A DNA stretch of 64,000 nt from Candidatus Melainabacteria bacterium (lineage in GTDB: Bacteria > Cyanobacteriota > Vampirovibrionia > Obscuribacterales > Obscuribacteraceae), in assembly GCA_003242885.1 (NCBI GenBank), contig QKMZ01000006.1, positions 62,001 to 126,000 of the forward strand, given 5' to 3'. A program made the translations under genes and the position numbers. Below the pieces are notes generated by a model. That model had not been told where the DNA came from. It ran no database searches and saw only the letters and a program-made list of their open reading frames with translations. This document shows positions 33,024 through 42,185 of this stretch, one piece after another (position 1 is the first letter of the stretch; every line of letters begins with the position of its first letter).

Positions 33024-35291
33024 ATGCAGGATAACCTTCAAGACCTTACTGCGGAAATTCCTTTGGAAGAAGAAGTCCTTGCACTGGGGCGCCTGCCTAT
33101 CGGCTCGGTCATTAATCGGCAGTTTCAGGTCACCGCATACCTTGGCTCTGGAGAGATGGGGCGCGTCTACAAAGTCGTCCACCTGGAGACGCGCAAGATT
33201 TTTGCCCTGAAGACCATAAGTCCGGAAATGGCAGACGCAAAAGTGTTGGCAAAACGCCTTGAGCACGAGGCCGAGGCGGCACGCAAGCTCGTTCATGCGA
33301 ACATCGTCTCTGTCTACGACGTCGGTGTAGCCGAAGACGGCGCGCCATACCTCGTCATGGATTACATCGAGGGAGAGTGTTTGCATGTTTTGCTTAATTC
33401 CCTCGGGCGTGTTCCGCAGGGGCGCGCGCTGCCGATTTTTATTCAGATTGCGCAGGGGTTGGCGCACGCGCACGAAAAGGCGGTCATTCACCGCGATTTG
33501 AAGCCGAACAATATCATTATTTCGACTACTCCTGACGGGCACGAGCTTATCAAAATTGTGGACTTCGGTATCGCTAAATTGGCGGATCAGGAGTCTGCCG
33601 ACAAAACCAAGTTGACCCAAGATGGCGAGTTGGTCGGAACGCCACTGTATATGAGCCCCGAGCAGTGCCTTGGCGATCAGATCGATACGCGCTCTGACCT
33701 TTATTCTTTCGGCTGCATTATGTACGAAACGTTGACCGGCTCTTTGCCTTTCAACGATGAGAATTTTGTCAAAGTCATTTTGCGCCATTTGAGTCTGGAT
33801 GCGCCGCCGATTCCTGAGCGGTTTGGTGTATCCGACGATATGAATAAAGTGATTTTGCGCTGCCTGGAAAAGCATCGCGATAATCGCTATCCCAGTGCTG
33901 ATGCTCTTTTAACTGACCTTCAGCGAATAGCAGATGGGCAGGGAATTATTCCGCATAAGGGGAAAACCAAGAAAGCAAAGCGGAAGAAGCCGCCACTTGT
34001 TGCGCTGAGTTTGGGCGCGATTGCTGTGTGCTGCATTGGTGCTTATGCGGTGACAACGATGTTGACGCCCGTGCCCACGAAGTTTGCGAAGGAAGAGCGG
34101 CTTGGTGGAAAGACTCTTTCAGAGTGGACGGCCGAAATTGAGAAGAAGCCGGACGACCCAGAGCTATATATAAACCGCGGCACCCTTCACTCTATTCGTG
34201 ACGAGCGAAATAATGCTATCGACGACTTGACACAGGCTCTCGAGCTTAAGCCTGATCACCTTAAGGCTCTGGCGCAAAGAGCGCATTGCTATCTTTTGAC
34301 GGCTAAGTATGAAAAGGCGCTTGAAGACGCGAACAAGATCATCAAAATCAAACCTGATTCTGCCGATGGTTTTGCCAGAAGGGCGATGATTTATCAAACA
34401 TGCGAGATGTTCGGCGAGTCGCGCGATGATTGGGAGCGAGCCATTGAACTTGAGCCGACGAATGGTTATTTCTGTTATGGTGCCGCGCAAAACTTGATGC
34501 CCGTCGGCAGATTTGACGATGCCGAGCGTTTATTGAAGAAGTCGATCACTCTAGGCGACAAAGCGAACAGCGCATACAGTGCGCTGCTTGGACGCTGTTA
34601 TACATATCAGCAAAAGTATGACAAAGCTTTTGAGTATTTGAATTTCAATCCAGCTAAACAAAAAGTTCGCGGCGTTGAATGGGCGTCGGCGGCTTTCTAC
34701 TACTTGTGCGTTGGCAAAACGGATGCCGCGCAGAAAGCAATGAATCAGCTGATGGCGCGGGAAACATTTCCGGCGCGCTCGCATCGCATCCTCGGTGAGT
34801 TAGCGCGCTGCACTGGTCAGTATGAAAAGGCGATTCAAGAGTTTCACGTGTCCACAAGTCTGGAGGAAACGTACCCAGTTGGTTACCGGCAGCGGGGGAT
34901 GTCGTTTTTCGCGTTGGGTCAATTTCGCGCTGCGCTCGCTGATTTTAAGAAGGCATATCAGCTGAACCCTGAGTCGTCGACGACTGCAACTTGGCTGGCG
35001 CGCGTTGAGAATAAACTTGGCAAAAAAGATGACGCGCAGAAGCTCATGAAGAAGGCGTTCGAAGAGCAATTACTGGCGCCGATGTCTTTTGTGAATCGAG
35101 GCTATGTACAACTCGAAAATGGTAATGTCGAAGACGCGCTAGAGTCAGCGCGCATTGCCTTGGTTATGGATCCGTGGCTGAAGGAAGGATATGAACTTCG
35201 CGCGGCGGTGCGGCGCAAAGCCGGCGATAAGACGCAAGCTGCGATGGATGCGGAAACAGCGAAGAAGATGTTTAGTCATTTTGATCTGTAG
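33024..35291 (+). CDS. Membrane Ser/Thr kinase with TPR domain
   Basis: A 755-residue protein. The Hanks-type kinase domain (about 34-310) has glycine loop LGSGEMGRVYK, Lys63, HRD 156-158, DFG 180-182 and a GTPLYMSPEQ activation segment. A basic linker and one transmembrane helix (about 328-350) follow, then about 400 residues of TPR repeats, probably outside the membrane. The TPR half is clearly paralogous to the kinase-less protein at 57444, down to the final FSHFD residues. Its target and ligand are unknown. Confidence 0.88.
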   Translation: MQDNLQDLTAEIPLEEEVLALGRLPIGSVINRQFQVTAYLGSGEMGRVYKVVHLETRKIFALKTISPEMADAKVLAKRLEHEAEAARKLVHANIVSVYDVGVAEDGAPYLVMDYIEGECLHVLLNSLGRVPQGRALPIFIQIAQGLAHAHEKAVIHRDLKPNNIIISTTPDGHELIKIVDFGIAKLADQESADKTKLTQDGELVGTPLYMSPEQCLGDQIDTRSDLYSFGCIMYETLTGSLPFNDENFVKVILRHLSLDAPPIPERFGVSDDMNKVILRCLEKHRDNRYPSADALLTDLQRIADGQGIIPHKGKTKKAKRKKPPLVALSLGAIAVCCIGAYAVTTMLTPVPTKFAKEERLGGKTLSEWTAEIEKKPDDPELYINRGTLHSIRDERNNAIDDLTQALELKPDHLKALAQRAHCYLLTAKYEKALEDANKIIKIKPDSADGFARRAMIYQTCEMFGESRDDWERAIELEPTNGYFCYGAAQNLMPVGRFDDAERLLKKSITLGDKANSAYSALLGRCYTYQQKYDKAFEYLNFNPAKQKVRGVEWASAAFYYLCVGKTDAAQKAMNQLMARETFPARSHRILGELARCTGQYEKAIQEFHVSTSLEETYPVGYRQRGMSFFALGQFRAALADFKKAYQLNPESSTTATWLARVENKLGKKDDAQKLMKKAFEEQLLAPMSFVNRGYVQLENGNVEDALESARIALVMDPWLKEGYELRAAVRRKAGDKTQAAMDAETAKKMFSHFDL

Positions 35292-35394
35292 AGCGCGAGC
35301 GCTTCCGAGAATGCTTTAGCGAGAAAACTTCAGCGAGAAAGTTTTATCAGTAAGTATCTCTGGTTTGGAAGAAGTTTTAGTTTGGAGAAAACTA

Positions 35395-36207
35395 GTGGAA
35401 ACTCTTACTGTCACAGCCAACGGCATCAATCTACATGTTGTTGTTGACGGTGTCGGTCCAACAATTTTGCTGTTGCATGGTTTTCCCGATACGCATCATC
35501 TTTGGAGATTGGTCGCACCGCGCTTGGTGGCTAGCGGTTTTCGCGTCGTGATGTTCGACCAACGTGCTTACGGTGAGACTGACGCGCCCGCTGAAGTGAG
35601 TTCTTATACAGTCGATAAAATTGCGTCTGACGCGATAGAGGTCTTGAAGGCGCTGAACATTACGGAGAAAGTGAAACTCGTGGGGCACGACTGGGGCGCC
35701 TTTATTGGTTGGTTTCTCTGTTTGAACTATCCCGATCGCTTTGACAAATATGTCGCCATTTCAGTTGGGCATCCTCTCGCCTACCGGCACGCCGGACCCG
35801 CGCAATGGCTGAAGGGATGGTATGTGCTGATGTTTCAATTTCCAGGTCTTGCCGAGTGGCTGTTTTCCGCCAATGACTTTCGCGCAATAAAACGTTTATC
35901 AAATGATCCAATCGATCGTGCCCATCGAGTTGAATCATTCGCTCGCCCAGGTAGATTGACGGCAGCGCTTAACTGGTACCGCGCTAATTTTTCCAATCTC
36001 GGCATTTCAAAGTTTGGCACCAACACTGTACCCACGATGGGCATTTATTCCGTTGACGATGTTGCACTTACTGAAAAGCAGATGACCGACTCAGTGAAGT
36101 ATATGGACGCCGACTGGAGATACGTGCGCATTGAAAATTCGTCGCACTGGATCCCGCTCGACCAGCCAGACCAACTCGCCCGTGAAATAGTCACGTGGTG
36201 CTCTTGA
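35395..36207 (+). CDS. Alpha/beta hydrolase, epoxide hydrolase-like
   Basis: A 270-residue alpha/beta hydrolase. HGFPDT forms the oxyanion loop, GHDWGA supplies an Asp nucleophile, a cap domain covers about residues 140-210, and the catalytic His lies in SSHWIP near the C-terminus. An Asp nucleophile in this context suggests an epoxide hydrolase or haloalkane dehalogenase rather than an esterase. The GTG at 35395 with GGAG eight bases upstream is preferred over a start at 35365. The DHFR-like gene follows 51 bases later. Confidence 0.8.
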   Translation: METLTVTANGINLHVVVDGVGPTILLLHGFPDTHHLWRLVAPRLVASGFRVVMFDQRAYGETDAPAEVSSYTVDKIASDAIEVLKALNITEKVKLVGHDWGAFIGWFLCLNYPDRFDKYVAISVGHPLAYRHAGPAQWLKGWYVLMFQFPGLAEWLFSANDFRAIKRLSNDPIDRAHRVESFARPGRLTAALNWYRANFSNLGISKFGTNTVPTMGIYSVDDVALTEKQMTDSVKYMDADWRYVRIENSSHWIPLDQPDQLAREIVTWCS

Positions 36208-36258
36208 ACGCAATGTCAACACAGGCTATTCTGATGAACCCCGCTGGAGATGTTGTGC

Positions 36259-36795
36259 ATGGCGAAGCTCGTCTTTGGAATGAGTCAATCACTCGATGGT
36301 TATGTCGACCACGACCACAAAGATTTCATTCCCTGCCCGGTGCTCTTTCGTCACTTCATGGAGCAAGTGCGCAATGAGTCGGCAATAGTCTACGGCAGCC
36401 GCATTTATGAAATCATGCGCTATTGGGATGAAGATAAGCCTGAGTGGGATGATGCTGAACGCGAGTTCGCTGATGTTTGGCGAAAGAAGCATAAGTGGGT
36501 TGTGTCAAACTCTATGAAATCGGTTGGACCGAATGCAACTCTTGTGACTGCCGATTTAGAAAGCTTGATTCGTAAACTTAAGGCTGACCTTGACGGTGAA
36601 TTTGAAATTGCCGGACCGGAGTTGGCGGGTAGTGCGACACAACTCGGACTTATCGACGAGTATCGAATTTACCTACACCCCGTTGTGATGGGAGGCGGCA
36701 AGCCGTTCTTCACCGGTCCGCGGCCACGGCTTCGCCTGATATCTCAAGAACGAATCGGTGCGGATGTGATCAGATTGACTTATGTTCCCGCCTAG
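36259..36795 (+). CDS. Dihydrofolate reductase-family (RibD C-terminal-like) protein
   Basis: A 178-residue protein with the fold of DHFR and of the RibD reductase domain: KLVFGMSQSLDGYV at the start, VYGSRIYEIM, VVSNSMKSV, FEIAGPELAGSATQLGLIDEYRIYLHPVVMGGGKPFF at the NADP site and a final VIRLTY strand. Members of this YyaP/YwjB-like group reduce unknown substrates with NADPH. It is probably in the same transcript as the hydrolase. The ATG at 36259 follows a GGAG. Confidence 0.8.
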   Translation: MAKLVFGMSQSLDGYVDHDHKDFIPCPVLFRHFMEQVRNESAIVYGSRIYEIMRYWDEDKPEWDDAEREFADVWRKKHKWVVSNSMKSVGPNATLVTADLESLIRKLKADLDGEFEIAGPELAGSATQLGLIDEYRIYLHPVVMGGGKPFFTGPRPRLRLISQERIGADVIRLTYVPA

Positions 36796-37012
36796 TGAGT
36801 TTATGTAGTGTGTCTGGCTTGTAAAGGCTATTTGGGGGATGAATGTCCTCAATTTAGGTAGCCCGAGGGAACCTTGGGTTGGTTGTGACAGTCCCCTTTG
36901 TGTCGCGATTCTAAGTGATTGTAATGCGACTGTACTCGAACTGAACGCGATAGACGCTATCTGGAGCGTACTGTCGCGAACTGGATTACCTGGCAACTGG
37001 AAACTTACCCAC

Positions 37013-38752
37013 ATGCTCACTATTGGTGTCGTCGGCGGCGGACCTGCCGCTTTGATGTTTTTGAAAACAGTAGTTGAGAAGCTACAGCCCGTCAAAATTT
37101 CGATTTTTGAATCGAGTAATCGAATCGGTTGCGGGATGCCCTATGGTGATAGAGGCGCATCCTTAGAACATGTCACCAATATCTCTTCGGATGAAATGCC
37201 ACCGCTTGAGCAGTCGCTTGCTGATTGGGTTGGCACTTTGGATGAAGAAACCCTCGCTCGCTTTTCAATAGACAAGAATGATTTTCATGAAAAGGAAGTG
37301 GCGCCGCGATTGCTCTTCGGTATGTATTTGGAAGCACAGTTATACACGTATATCGAGATGGCTCGTTTGTCGGGCTTCGATGTTCAGGTATTTTTGAACA
37401 CGAGAGTCACCGGTCTAAAAGCGAAAGGCGATCATTATTCGGTTGTCGCTGCTGGAGAAGAACACATCTTCGACAAGATTGTCTTGTGCACCGGGCACCA
37501 CTGGCCGTGCGAGCATGAAGGCAAGGTGCCGGGGTATTTTGATTCTCCTTATCCGCCCAATAAGTTGTCGAAGAAATTCAATCATACGGTCGGGATGCGT
37601 GGAAGTTCGTTGACTGCTGTTGATGCGATTAGAACGCTAGCGAGGAGCAACGGCAAATTCGTTGAGCAAGATAGTAGGCTTACGTTCGAAGTTGATAAAG
37701 ACGTTGAGAATTTTCGAATTGAGATGCATTCAAAACACGGGCTTCTTCCTTGTTTGCGGGTCCACATGGAAGAACCATATCTCGACAAAGACTCAGTGAT
37801 TTCAAAGCAAGAAATCGAGCGAGACATCGAGCGTAACGACGGTTTTCTCGGATTGGATTTCCTGTTTGAACGCGGCTTCAAGCAACCACTAAGGGAAACA
37901 GATCCCGATTTCTTCCAAACGATAAAGGATTTGTCGCTGGAAGAGTTCATTGAAAAAATGATGAGCTACAGAACCGAGCAAGATCCATTTACGCTGTTCT
38001 TAAAAGAGTTCAAACAGTCACTTAAGTCAATACAAGAGGAGAAGCCAGTACCGTGGAAAGAAATGCTTGCGGCGCTGAGTATTGCGTTGAACTATCCGGC
38101 GAAGCACATGTCTGCGGAGGATATGTTACGTTTGCAAAATCATTTGCTCCCTTTGGTTTCGACCGTAATTGCGTTTATTCCCCAATCTTCGGCGAAGGAG
38201 TTGCTTGCCTTGCATGATGCCGGGCGGCTTGAATTGATAACTGATGGTGAAACAGGCAGTGTTGATGTCGAAGATGGCAAAATCGTCTACCGCTGGGAGG
38301 AGATGCGAAGGGGCGCGATGCATTCTGAAACTAGAATATATGAGACATTCATTGATTGCATAGGCCAGCGCCCTTTGGAAGAGGATGATTTCCCTTTCTC
38401 CAATTTGAAGAAGCAAAACATAACTAGCCCCGCACGTTTAAGATTTAGGGATGAAACAGTTGGCAAAAAATTGCGGGATGAGGGAAACAAGAACGTCATC
38501 AAAGAAGATGATGAGTTTTTCCTTTCTGTGCCAGGCATGGACATAAGTGACAATTTTCAATTGGTCAACCGAGAAGGTGTCGCCAGCGACGGTGTGTTTT
38601 TGATGGCGGTGCCTTTCATGGGCGGCCTGAATCCTGATTACTCAGGGCTAGATTTCTGCGAAAACGCGGCTGGGCTGATCATCGAGTATTTGAAAAAGGG
38701 CATGATCAGCAAAGCTGAGCAGGTTTCTAATCGGCAAATAAAAAGTGCGTAG
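37013..38752 (+). CDS. FAD/NAD(P)-binding protein (NAD_binding_9 type)
   Basis: A 579-residue flavoprotein-like enzyme. The N-terminal dinucleotide-binding fold reads TIGVVGGGPAALMFLKTV followed by an acidic residue in ISIFESSNRIGCGMPYG, typical of the FAD-NAD(P)-binding family of large uncharacterised proteins. A CTGHHWP segment and a C-terminal DGVFLMAVPFMGGLNPDYSG region close the cofactor site. The middle is long and helical. The reaction is unknown. The start at 37013 is chosen because the fold begins there; a start at 36839 is possible and would add 58 residues. Confidence 0.75.
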   Translation: MLTIGVVGGGPAALMFLKTVVEKLQPVKISIFESSNRIGCGMPYGDRGASLEHVTNISSDEMPPLEQSLADWVGTLDEETLARFSIDKNDFHEKEVAPRLLFGMYLEAQLYTYIEMARLSGFDVQVFLNTRVTGLKAKGDHYSVVAAGEEHIFDKIVLCTGHHWPCEHEGKVPGYFDSPYPPNKLSKKFNHTVGMRGSSLTAVDAIRTLARSNGKFVEQDSRLTFEVDKDVENFRIEMHSKHGLLPCLRVHMEEPYLDKDSVISKQEIERDIERNDGFLGLDFLFERGFKQPLRETDPDFFQTIKDLSLEEFIEKMMSYRTEQDPFTLFLKEFKQSLKSIQEEKPVPWKEMLAALSIALNYPAKHMSAEDMLRLQNHLLPLVSTVIAFIPQSSAKELLALHDAGRLELITDGETGSVDVEDGKIVYRWEEMRRGAMHSETRIYETFIDCIGQRPLEEDDFPFSNLKKQNITSPARLRFRDETVGKKLRDEGNKNVIKEDDEFFLSVPGMDISDNFQLVNREGVASDGVFLMAVPFMGGLNPDYSGLDFCENAAGLIIEYLKKGMISKAEQVSNRQIKSA

Positions 38753-38857
38753 TAAGCGCTTATGTAGTCCTACCGCAGATTTTGCTTTCGTGTGAATTTG
38801 GTGCAGCGTTGCAGCTTCATTCTTCTGAAAACAAACATCTCGTCAACTCACAGCTTA

Positions 38858-39676
38858 TCATCTCACTTCAGACCTGGTTTTGTTAAAGCATAAACAGCAT
38901 AGGAATGCTGCTAAAACTATGCCGATGGTACTCGCTCCAATGACCAACTGATATGGCTCAGCGGCTCCGCTGAATCTTGGAAAGAAGATCTTTGCTATTC
39001 CAAAACCAGCTACCGAAAAACTAAGCAAGGAAACAACGTAGGCCATAACTCGAGAGGCGCGACTGGCTATAGATTCCGCTGTTTGCAGCAGCTTAGAGAT
39101 AAAAACTCCGTTTATCCCGTCGACAAGTAGCATGCCAAAACAGAAACAAAATCCGATAATTAACGCCTGCGAAATGCCGCCATGTTTGGTGGCAAAGAAA
39201 GCAAAAAATGCTGCCTGGGTGATGGTATCAAATGAAAAGGCAAAAAGTGCTCCTACCATAGCTATCGCTAATGGGTCAGATGTTCGACTCGACTTGCCAT
39301 AGAAGAATGTCTTCAGTCCTCTCAGTGCAACTTGGTCACCTGGCGCAGTTTTTACCGCGGAAATCAAATTTATTGAACCTATTGCGATGAGAAAAAAGAT
39401 GGATACCAATGAGCCAACTGCATCGAGCCAGTCCGGCACATGCAGCTCCATGCCCAAAAAACCGACTGTAAGAGCGATGGCCATCACCACCAGCCCGTGC
39501 CCGGCAGAAAAGAGCAGACCGCACCAGGGCGCGAGGCGCGAAGATCTGGATATGTTGTGGCGAGTCATGCCATCGATCGCTGCTAGGTGGTCCGCATCAA
39601 GTCCGTGCCGGGCACCTAGTAAGAAGATCGTGCCGACCAAGAGCAGCCAGTCAGCAGGCAATGCTTGCGCATGCAA
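38858..39676 (-). CDS. Nickel/cobalt permease (NiCoT/HupE-like)
   Basis: A 272-residue membrane protein with about seven helices. The signature ARHGLDADHLAAIDGMTRH matches the metal-binding HX4DH motif of NiCoT nickel permeases, and FSFDTITQAAFF matches the second conserved region. It is shorter than classical HoxN-type permeases. It lies at the end of the hydrogenase structural operon, three bases after the preceding stop, with a TTG start, so its job is almost certainly to bring in Ni2+ for the [NiFe] centre. Confidence 0.85.
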   Translation of the reverse strand: MHAQALPADWLLLVGTIFLLGARHGLDADHLAAIDGMTRHNISRSSRLAPWCGLLFSAGHGLVVMAIALTVGFLGMELHVPDWLDAVGSLVSIFFLIAIGSINLISAVKTAPGDQVALRGLKTFFYGKSSRTSDPLAIAMVGALFAFSFDTITQAAFFAFFATKHGGISQALIIGFCFCFGMLLVDGINGVFISKLLQTAESIASRASRVMAYVVSLLSFSVAGFGIAKIFFPRFSGAAEPYQLVIGASTIGIVLAAFLCCLCFNKTRSEVR

Positions 39677-39679
39677 TTT

Positions 39680-40018
39680 TCAATCCCCCGCGCCACTAAA
39701 AATAGGAAGGTCACTGCTACTGATTATCAACCCACCTCTCTCTTTGTCCCACCGCACAGGAAGGCTTAACTCGGCCGGATTGTCGAGATTTAGTTGACGC
39801 ATGAAATCGACTGCATCAACTACTTTGTCACCCTTCATATTCATTGTTTTTATCAGGAAACCACCTGAAGCATCTGAGACGATGGGCAAGAGCAAAATTG
39901 ATGTTTCAGTTTTAACAAGTGCTACTGAGTTCAGACCACGAAAGAATGTTTCGTACGTTTGGCAGTCGAGGTACAACTTCCCATTTTTCAAGCGAATCAT
40001 TATTTGCTGTTCGCTCAT
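39680..40018 (-). CDS. Conserved small protein of the hydrogenase operon
   Basis: A 112-residue soluble protein with alternating strands (IMIRLKNGKLYLDCQTYETFF, SILLLPIVSDASGGFLIKTMN) and a helix-rich middle. I do not recognise a named domain. It overlaps the maturation protease gene by four bases (ATGA) and is followed three bases later by the nickel permease, so it belongs to the hydrogenase unit. An accessory or assembly role is inferred from position only. Confidence 0.65.
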   Translation of the reverse strand: MSEQQIMIRLKNGKLYLDCQTYETFFRGLNSVALVKTETSILLLPIVSDASGGFLIKTMNMKGDKVVDAVDFMRQLNLDNPAELSLPVRWDKERGGLIISSSDLPIFSGAGD

Positions 40019-40521
40019 CTGTCGACGCTCACTTCTTTCCTCTTGCTCTCATCAGTTGCAGGATTTCTGAAGCGCTCAAGAATAATTTCAACCACTCGGT
40101 CACCGGCTTTTTGAACTGTTTCTGTCAGTTCCAGACCATAAGACAAGTCTGATGCTTCGATCAGAAATACTGATACATCGGCTGGAAATTCTTCTTTGAA
40201 TATTTTCTTGCCCGCATATATAGCGTGATTCCAGCGGAAATCATGCAAATTGTAGGCAGGCTCTGGTGGTCCTGCTACTTCCTCGGCGGGCAACTCGAAA
40301 ATGGTGCCTGGTTCCGATTCTGATCTGCACGCATCGACGATTATCAACGAACTGCTGCCGCGAGCCTGAAACATTACTTCCATGCCCGCTGTACCCGCAT
40401 CGAATACACGGATGTCACCGCTCGCTTGTTCTGCCAGCATTTGCTGAAGCTGCCTGGCGACATAACTGCCGACGCCATCATCTTTTCTTGTGACATTGCC
40501 GCAGCCGATTACCGTGCGCAT
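40015..40521 (-). CDS. Hydrogenase maturation endopeptidase (HyaD/HycI, M52 family)
   Basis: A 168-residue M52 protease that removes the C-terminal tail of the hydrogenase large subunit after nickel insertion. It starts MRTVIGCGNVTRKDDGVG, with Asp in place of the usual metal-binding Glu, then LIIVDACRS with the conserved Asp and LHDFRWNHA with the likely His ligand. The ATG at 40521 is chosen because the family begins there; the 28 codons upstream overlap the large subunit gene. It lies 11 bases after that gene and is its probable partner. Confidence 0.88.
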   Translation of the reverse strand: MRTVIGCGNVTRKDDGVGSYVARQLQQMLAEQASGDIRVFDAGTAGMEVMFQARGSSSLIIVDACRSESEPGTIFELPAEEVAGPPEPAYNLHDFRWNHAIYAGKKIFKEEFPADVSVFLIEASDLSYGLELTETVQKAGDRVVEIILERFRNPATDESKRKEVSVDR

Positions 40522-40532
40522 TCTATTTTTGC

Positions 40533-42137
40533 TCAGGTGGTGCGAAAACGTGCCAGTTCTTTGCCTGTCTTCGCGTCGTGCGCGTGAACGGTGCAAACCA
40601 GGCAAGAATCGTAAGAGCGAGCAACGTGCCCAACCTCGACCGGATCGGAAATGTCCTTGATGGGAGTTCCGATCAAAGCTTCCTCGATTGGACCTCTTTC
40701 ACCCTTTCCACTGCGCGGACCGACATTCCAGGTGGTGGGAGCAATGATCTGATAGTTCTTGATCTTTCCTCCCTCTACTTCGATCCAGTGGCAGAGTGCA
40801 CCTCGAATTGCTTCTGTCGCTCCCCATCCTCGCCCATCCTTTTCTACAGGCTTTTTGTAGAAGGGCTCGCTGAGTTTGAACTCTCTTAAGCAATGCTCTA
40901 TTTTGCGATAAATAGCCTTAGCTTCGTGCATTCTGGCGAAGTGCCGAAGGGCTACGGAAGCGCCGCCCATCTTTTTGTACATGTCTAGGACTAGCGGGTC
41001 CTGCTGCTGCCATTTCTCCATGTGCCCGCCGCCATAAACGAGCTGTCGTGCTAGCGGACCTGCTTCCAGGTGACCATTCTCGGCATGCAGTACTGCAGTG
41101 GCCCAGGTGTACTTGCCCTTTTCGAAGTCAACATCATTTTTTTGAATGGGGGCGGTTGTTCTGTCAAAAGGATGCACAGGGCCTGAGCCTTCCGAATACC
41201 ATGCATGCTGAACATCTTCGCGAGTCAGTCCCTGATTCATGAGTTTGTGCGTGTCTGATTTTGAATCGTATACGCCACTGGGCATCCAAACTGCAGCATT
41301 GCGCCCATCGATTGTTGGTTTCTGGTATTTGTCCTCGTGAGGCAAATATCCCCAGGTGACATATTTCCCCAGACCGTTGCCGTACTTATCCAGCCCGACA
41401 TCCACAGCCATTTTCCAGAACATGGCAAGATCTGAGTTTGCATGCTCCGGCTTTTCGTCCATCCAAGCCAAAAAGTCTTCGTAAGTCTTTATCTCTTCGT
41501 ATCGTTCAAGCGAACAACCGAACCAAACCGGTTCCAGCCAGTTTCGTCGGAAATGTTCAAGAATAGACCAGGACCTTGTCACATCAGTCAGTGTAGGGGA
41601 GCACATCACCCCTCCCGGAACCATGTAGCTGGAGTGAGGCCACTGGCCGCCCAGAAGCGCATAGATTTCTACAGGCCGCCCTGATATGGTCACGCCAAGC
41701 TCATAATTCGTTCCGGTAAAAGGCGCCCAACGCTCGACTGCCATCTCATAGTATTTGCTGTTCTTATAGTTCTTATTGATCAGGTCAATCATGAAGAGCC
41801 CATAGTGATGGCGCGGCAGGCTTTGCAGACTCTCCACCAGTTGACCAAGATTGCGGGCAATAATTGCGTTGCGCGGTACTTCAGTATTCCATGCAGTGTC
41901 CAGTGCCCAGGAGGCACAGGTGAGGTGCGAAGCACCACAAATGCCGCATGCGCGCGGTGTTACTACTAACCCCGCTTGAGGATCCTTATCTCTCAAGATT
42001 ATCTCGAAGCCCCTGAATAACTCCGCTGAAGTCCATGCGTTCGTAACCACGCCATCTTCTATATCCACCCGGACATCGAGATCTCCTTCTACGCGTCCAA
42101 CTGGCGATATATCCAGTGTTCGAACATTTCCAGCCAC
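40533..42137 (-). CDS. hhyL: [NiFe]-hydrogenase large subunit, group 1h
   Basis: A 534-residue catalytic subunit. The nickel ligands are in the N-terminal motif RACGICGASH (Cys64, Cys67) and the C-terminal motif DSCLVCTVH (Cys512, Cys515). The usual DPC is DSC, as in the actinobacterial-type high-affinity enzymes. His518 is the expected cleavage point, leaving a 16-residue tail to be removed by the protease encoded next. It oxidises H2 to protons and electrons passed to the small subunit. The start is a GTG with an AAGGATT site upstream, 48 bases after the small subunit gene. Confidence 0.93.
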   Translation of the reverse strand: MAGNVRTLDISPVGRVEGDLDVRVDIEDGVVTNAWTSAELFRGFEIILRDKDPQAGLVVTPRACGICGASHLTCASWALDTAWNTEVPRNAIIARNLGQLVESLQSLPRHHYGLFMIDLINKNYKNSKYYEMAVERWAPFTGTNYELGVTISGRPVEIYALLGGQWPHSSYMVPGGVMCSPTLTDVTRSWSILEHFRRNWLEPVWFGCSLERYEEIKTYEDFLAWMDEKPEHANSDLAMFWKMAVDVGLDKYGNGLGKYVTWGYLPHEDKYQKPTIDGRNAAVWMPSGVYDSKSDTHKLMNQGLTREDVQHAWYSEGSGPVHPFDRTTAPIQKNDVDFEKGKYTWATAVLHAENGHLEAGPLARQLVYGGGHMEKWQQQDPLVLDMYKKMGGASVALRHFARMHEAKAIYRKIEHCLREFKLSEPFYKKPVEKDGRGWGATEAIRGALCHWIEVEGGKIKNYQIIAPTTWNVGPRSGKGERGPIEEALIGTPIKDISDPVEVGHVARSYDSCLVCTVHAHDAKTGKELARFRTT

Positions 42138-42185
42138 AATCCTTACCTCGAATGCAAGTTTGATTTGTAATCTATGTATTTAGAA

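Noticed and set aside
32895..33875. 326-codon open frame on the minus strand
   Set aside because: It lies antisense to the kinase domain at 33024, whose motifs are unambiguous. The frame has no recognisable domain and a poor start, so it is a mirror of coding bias.
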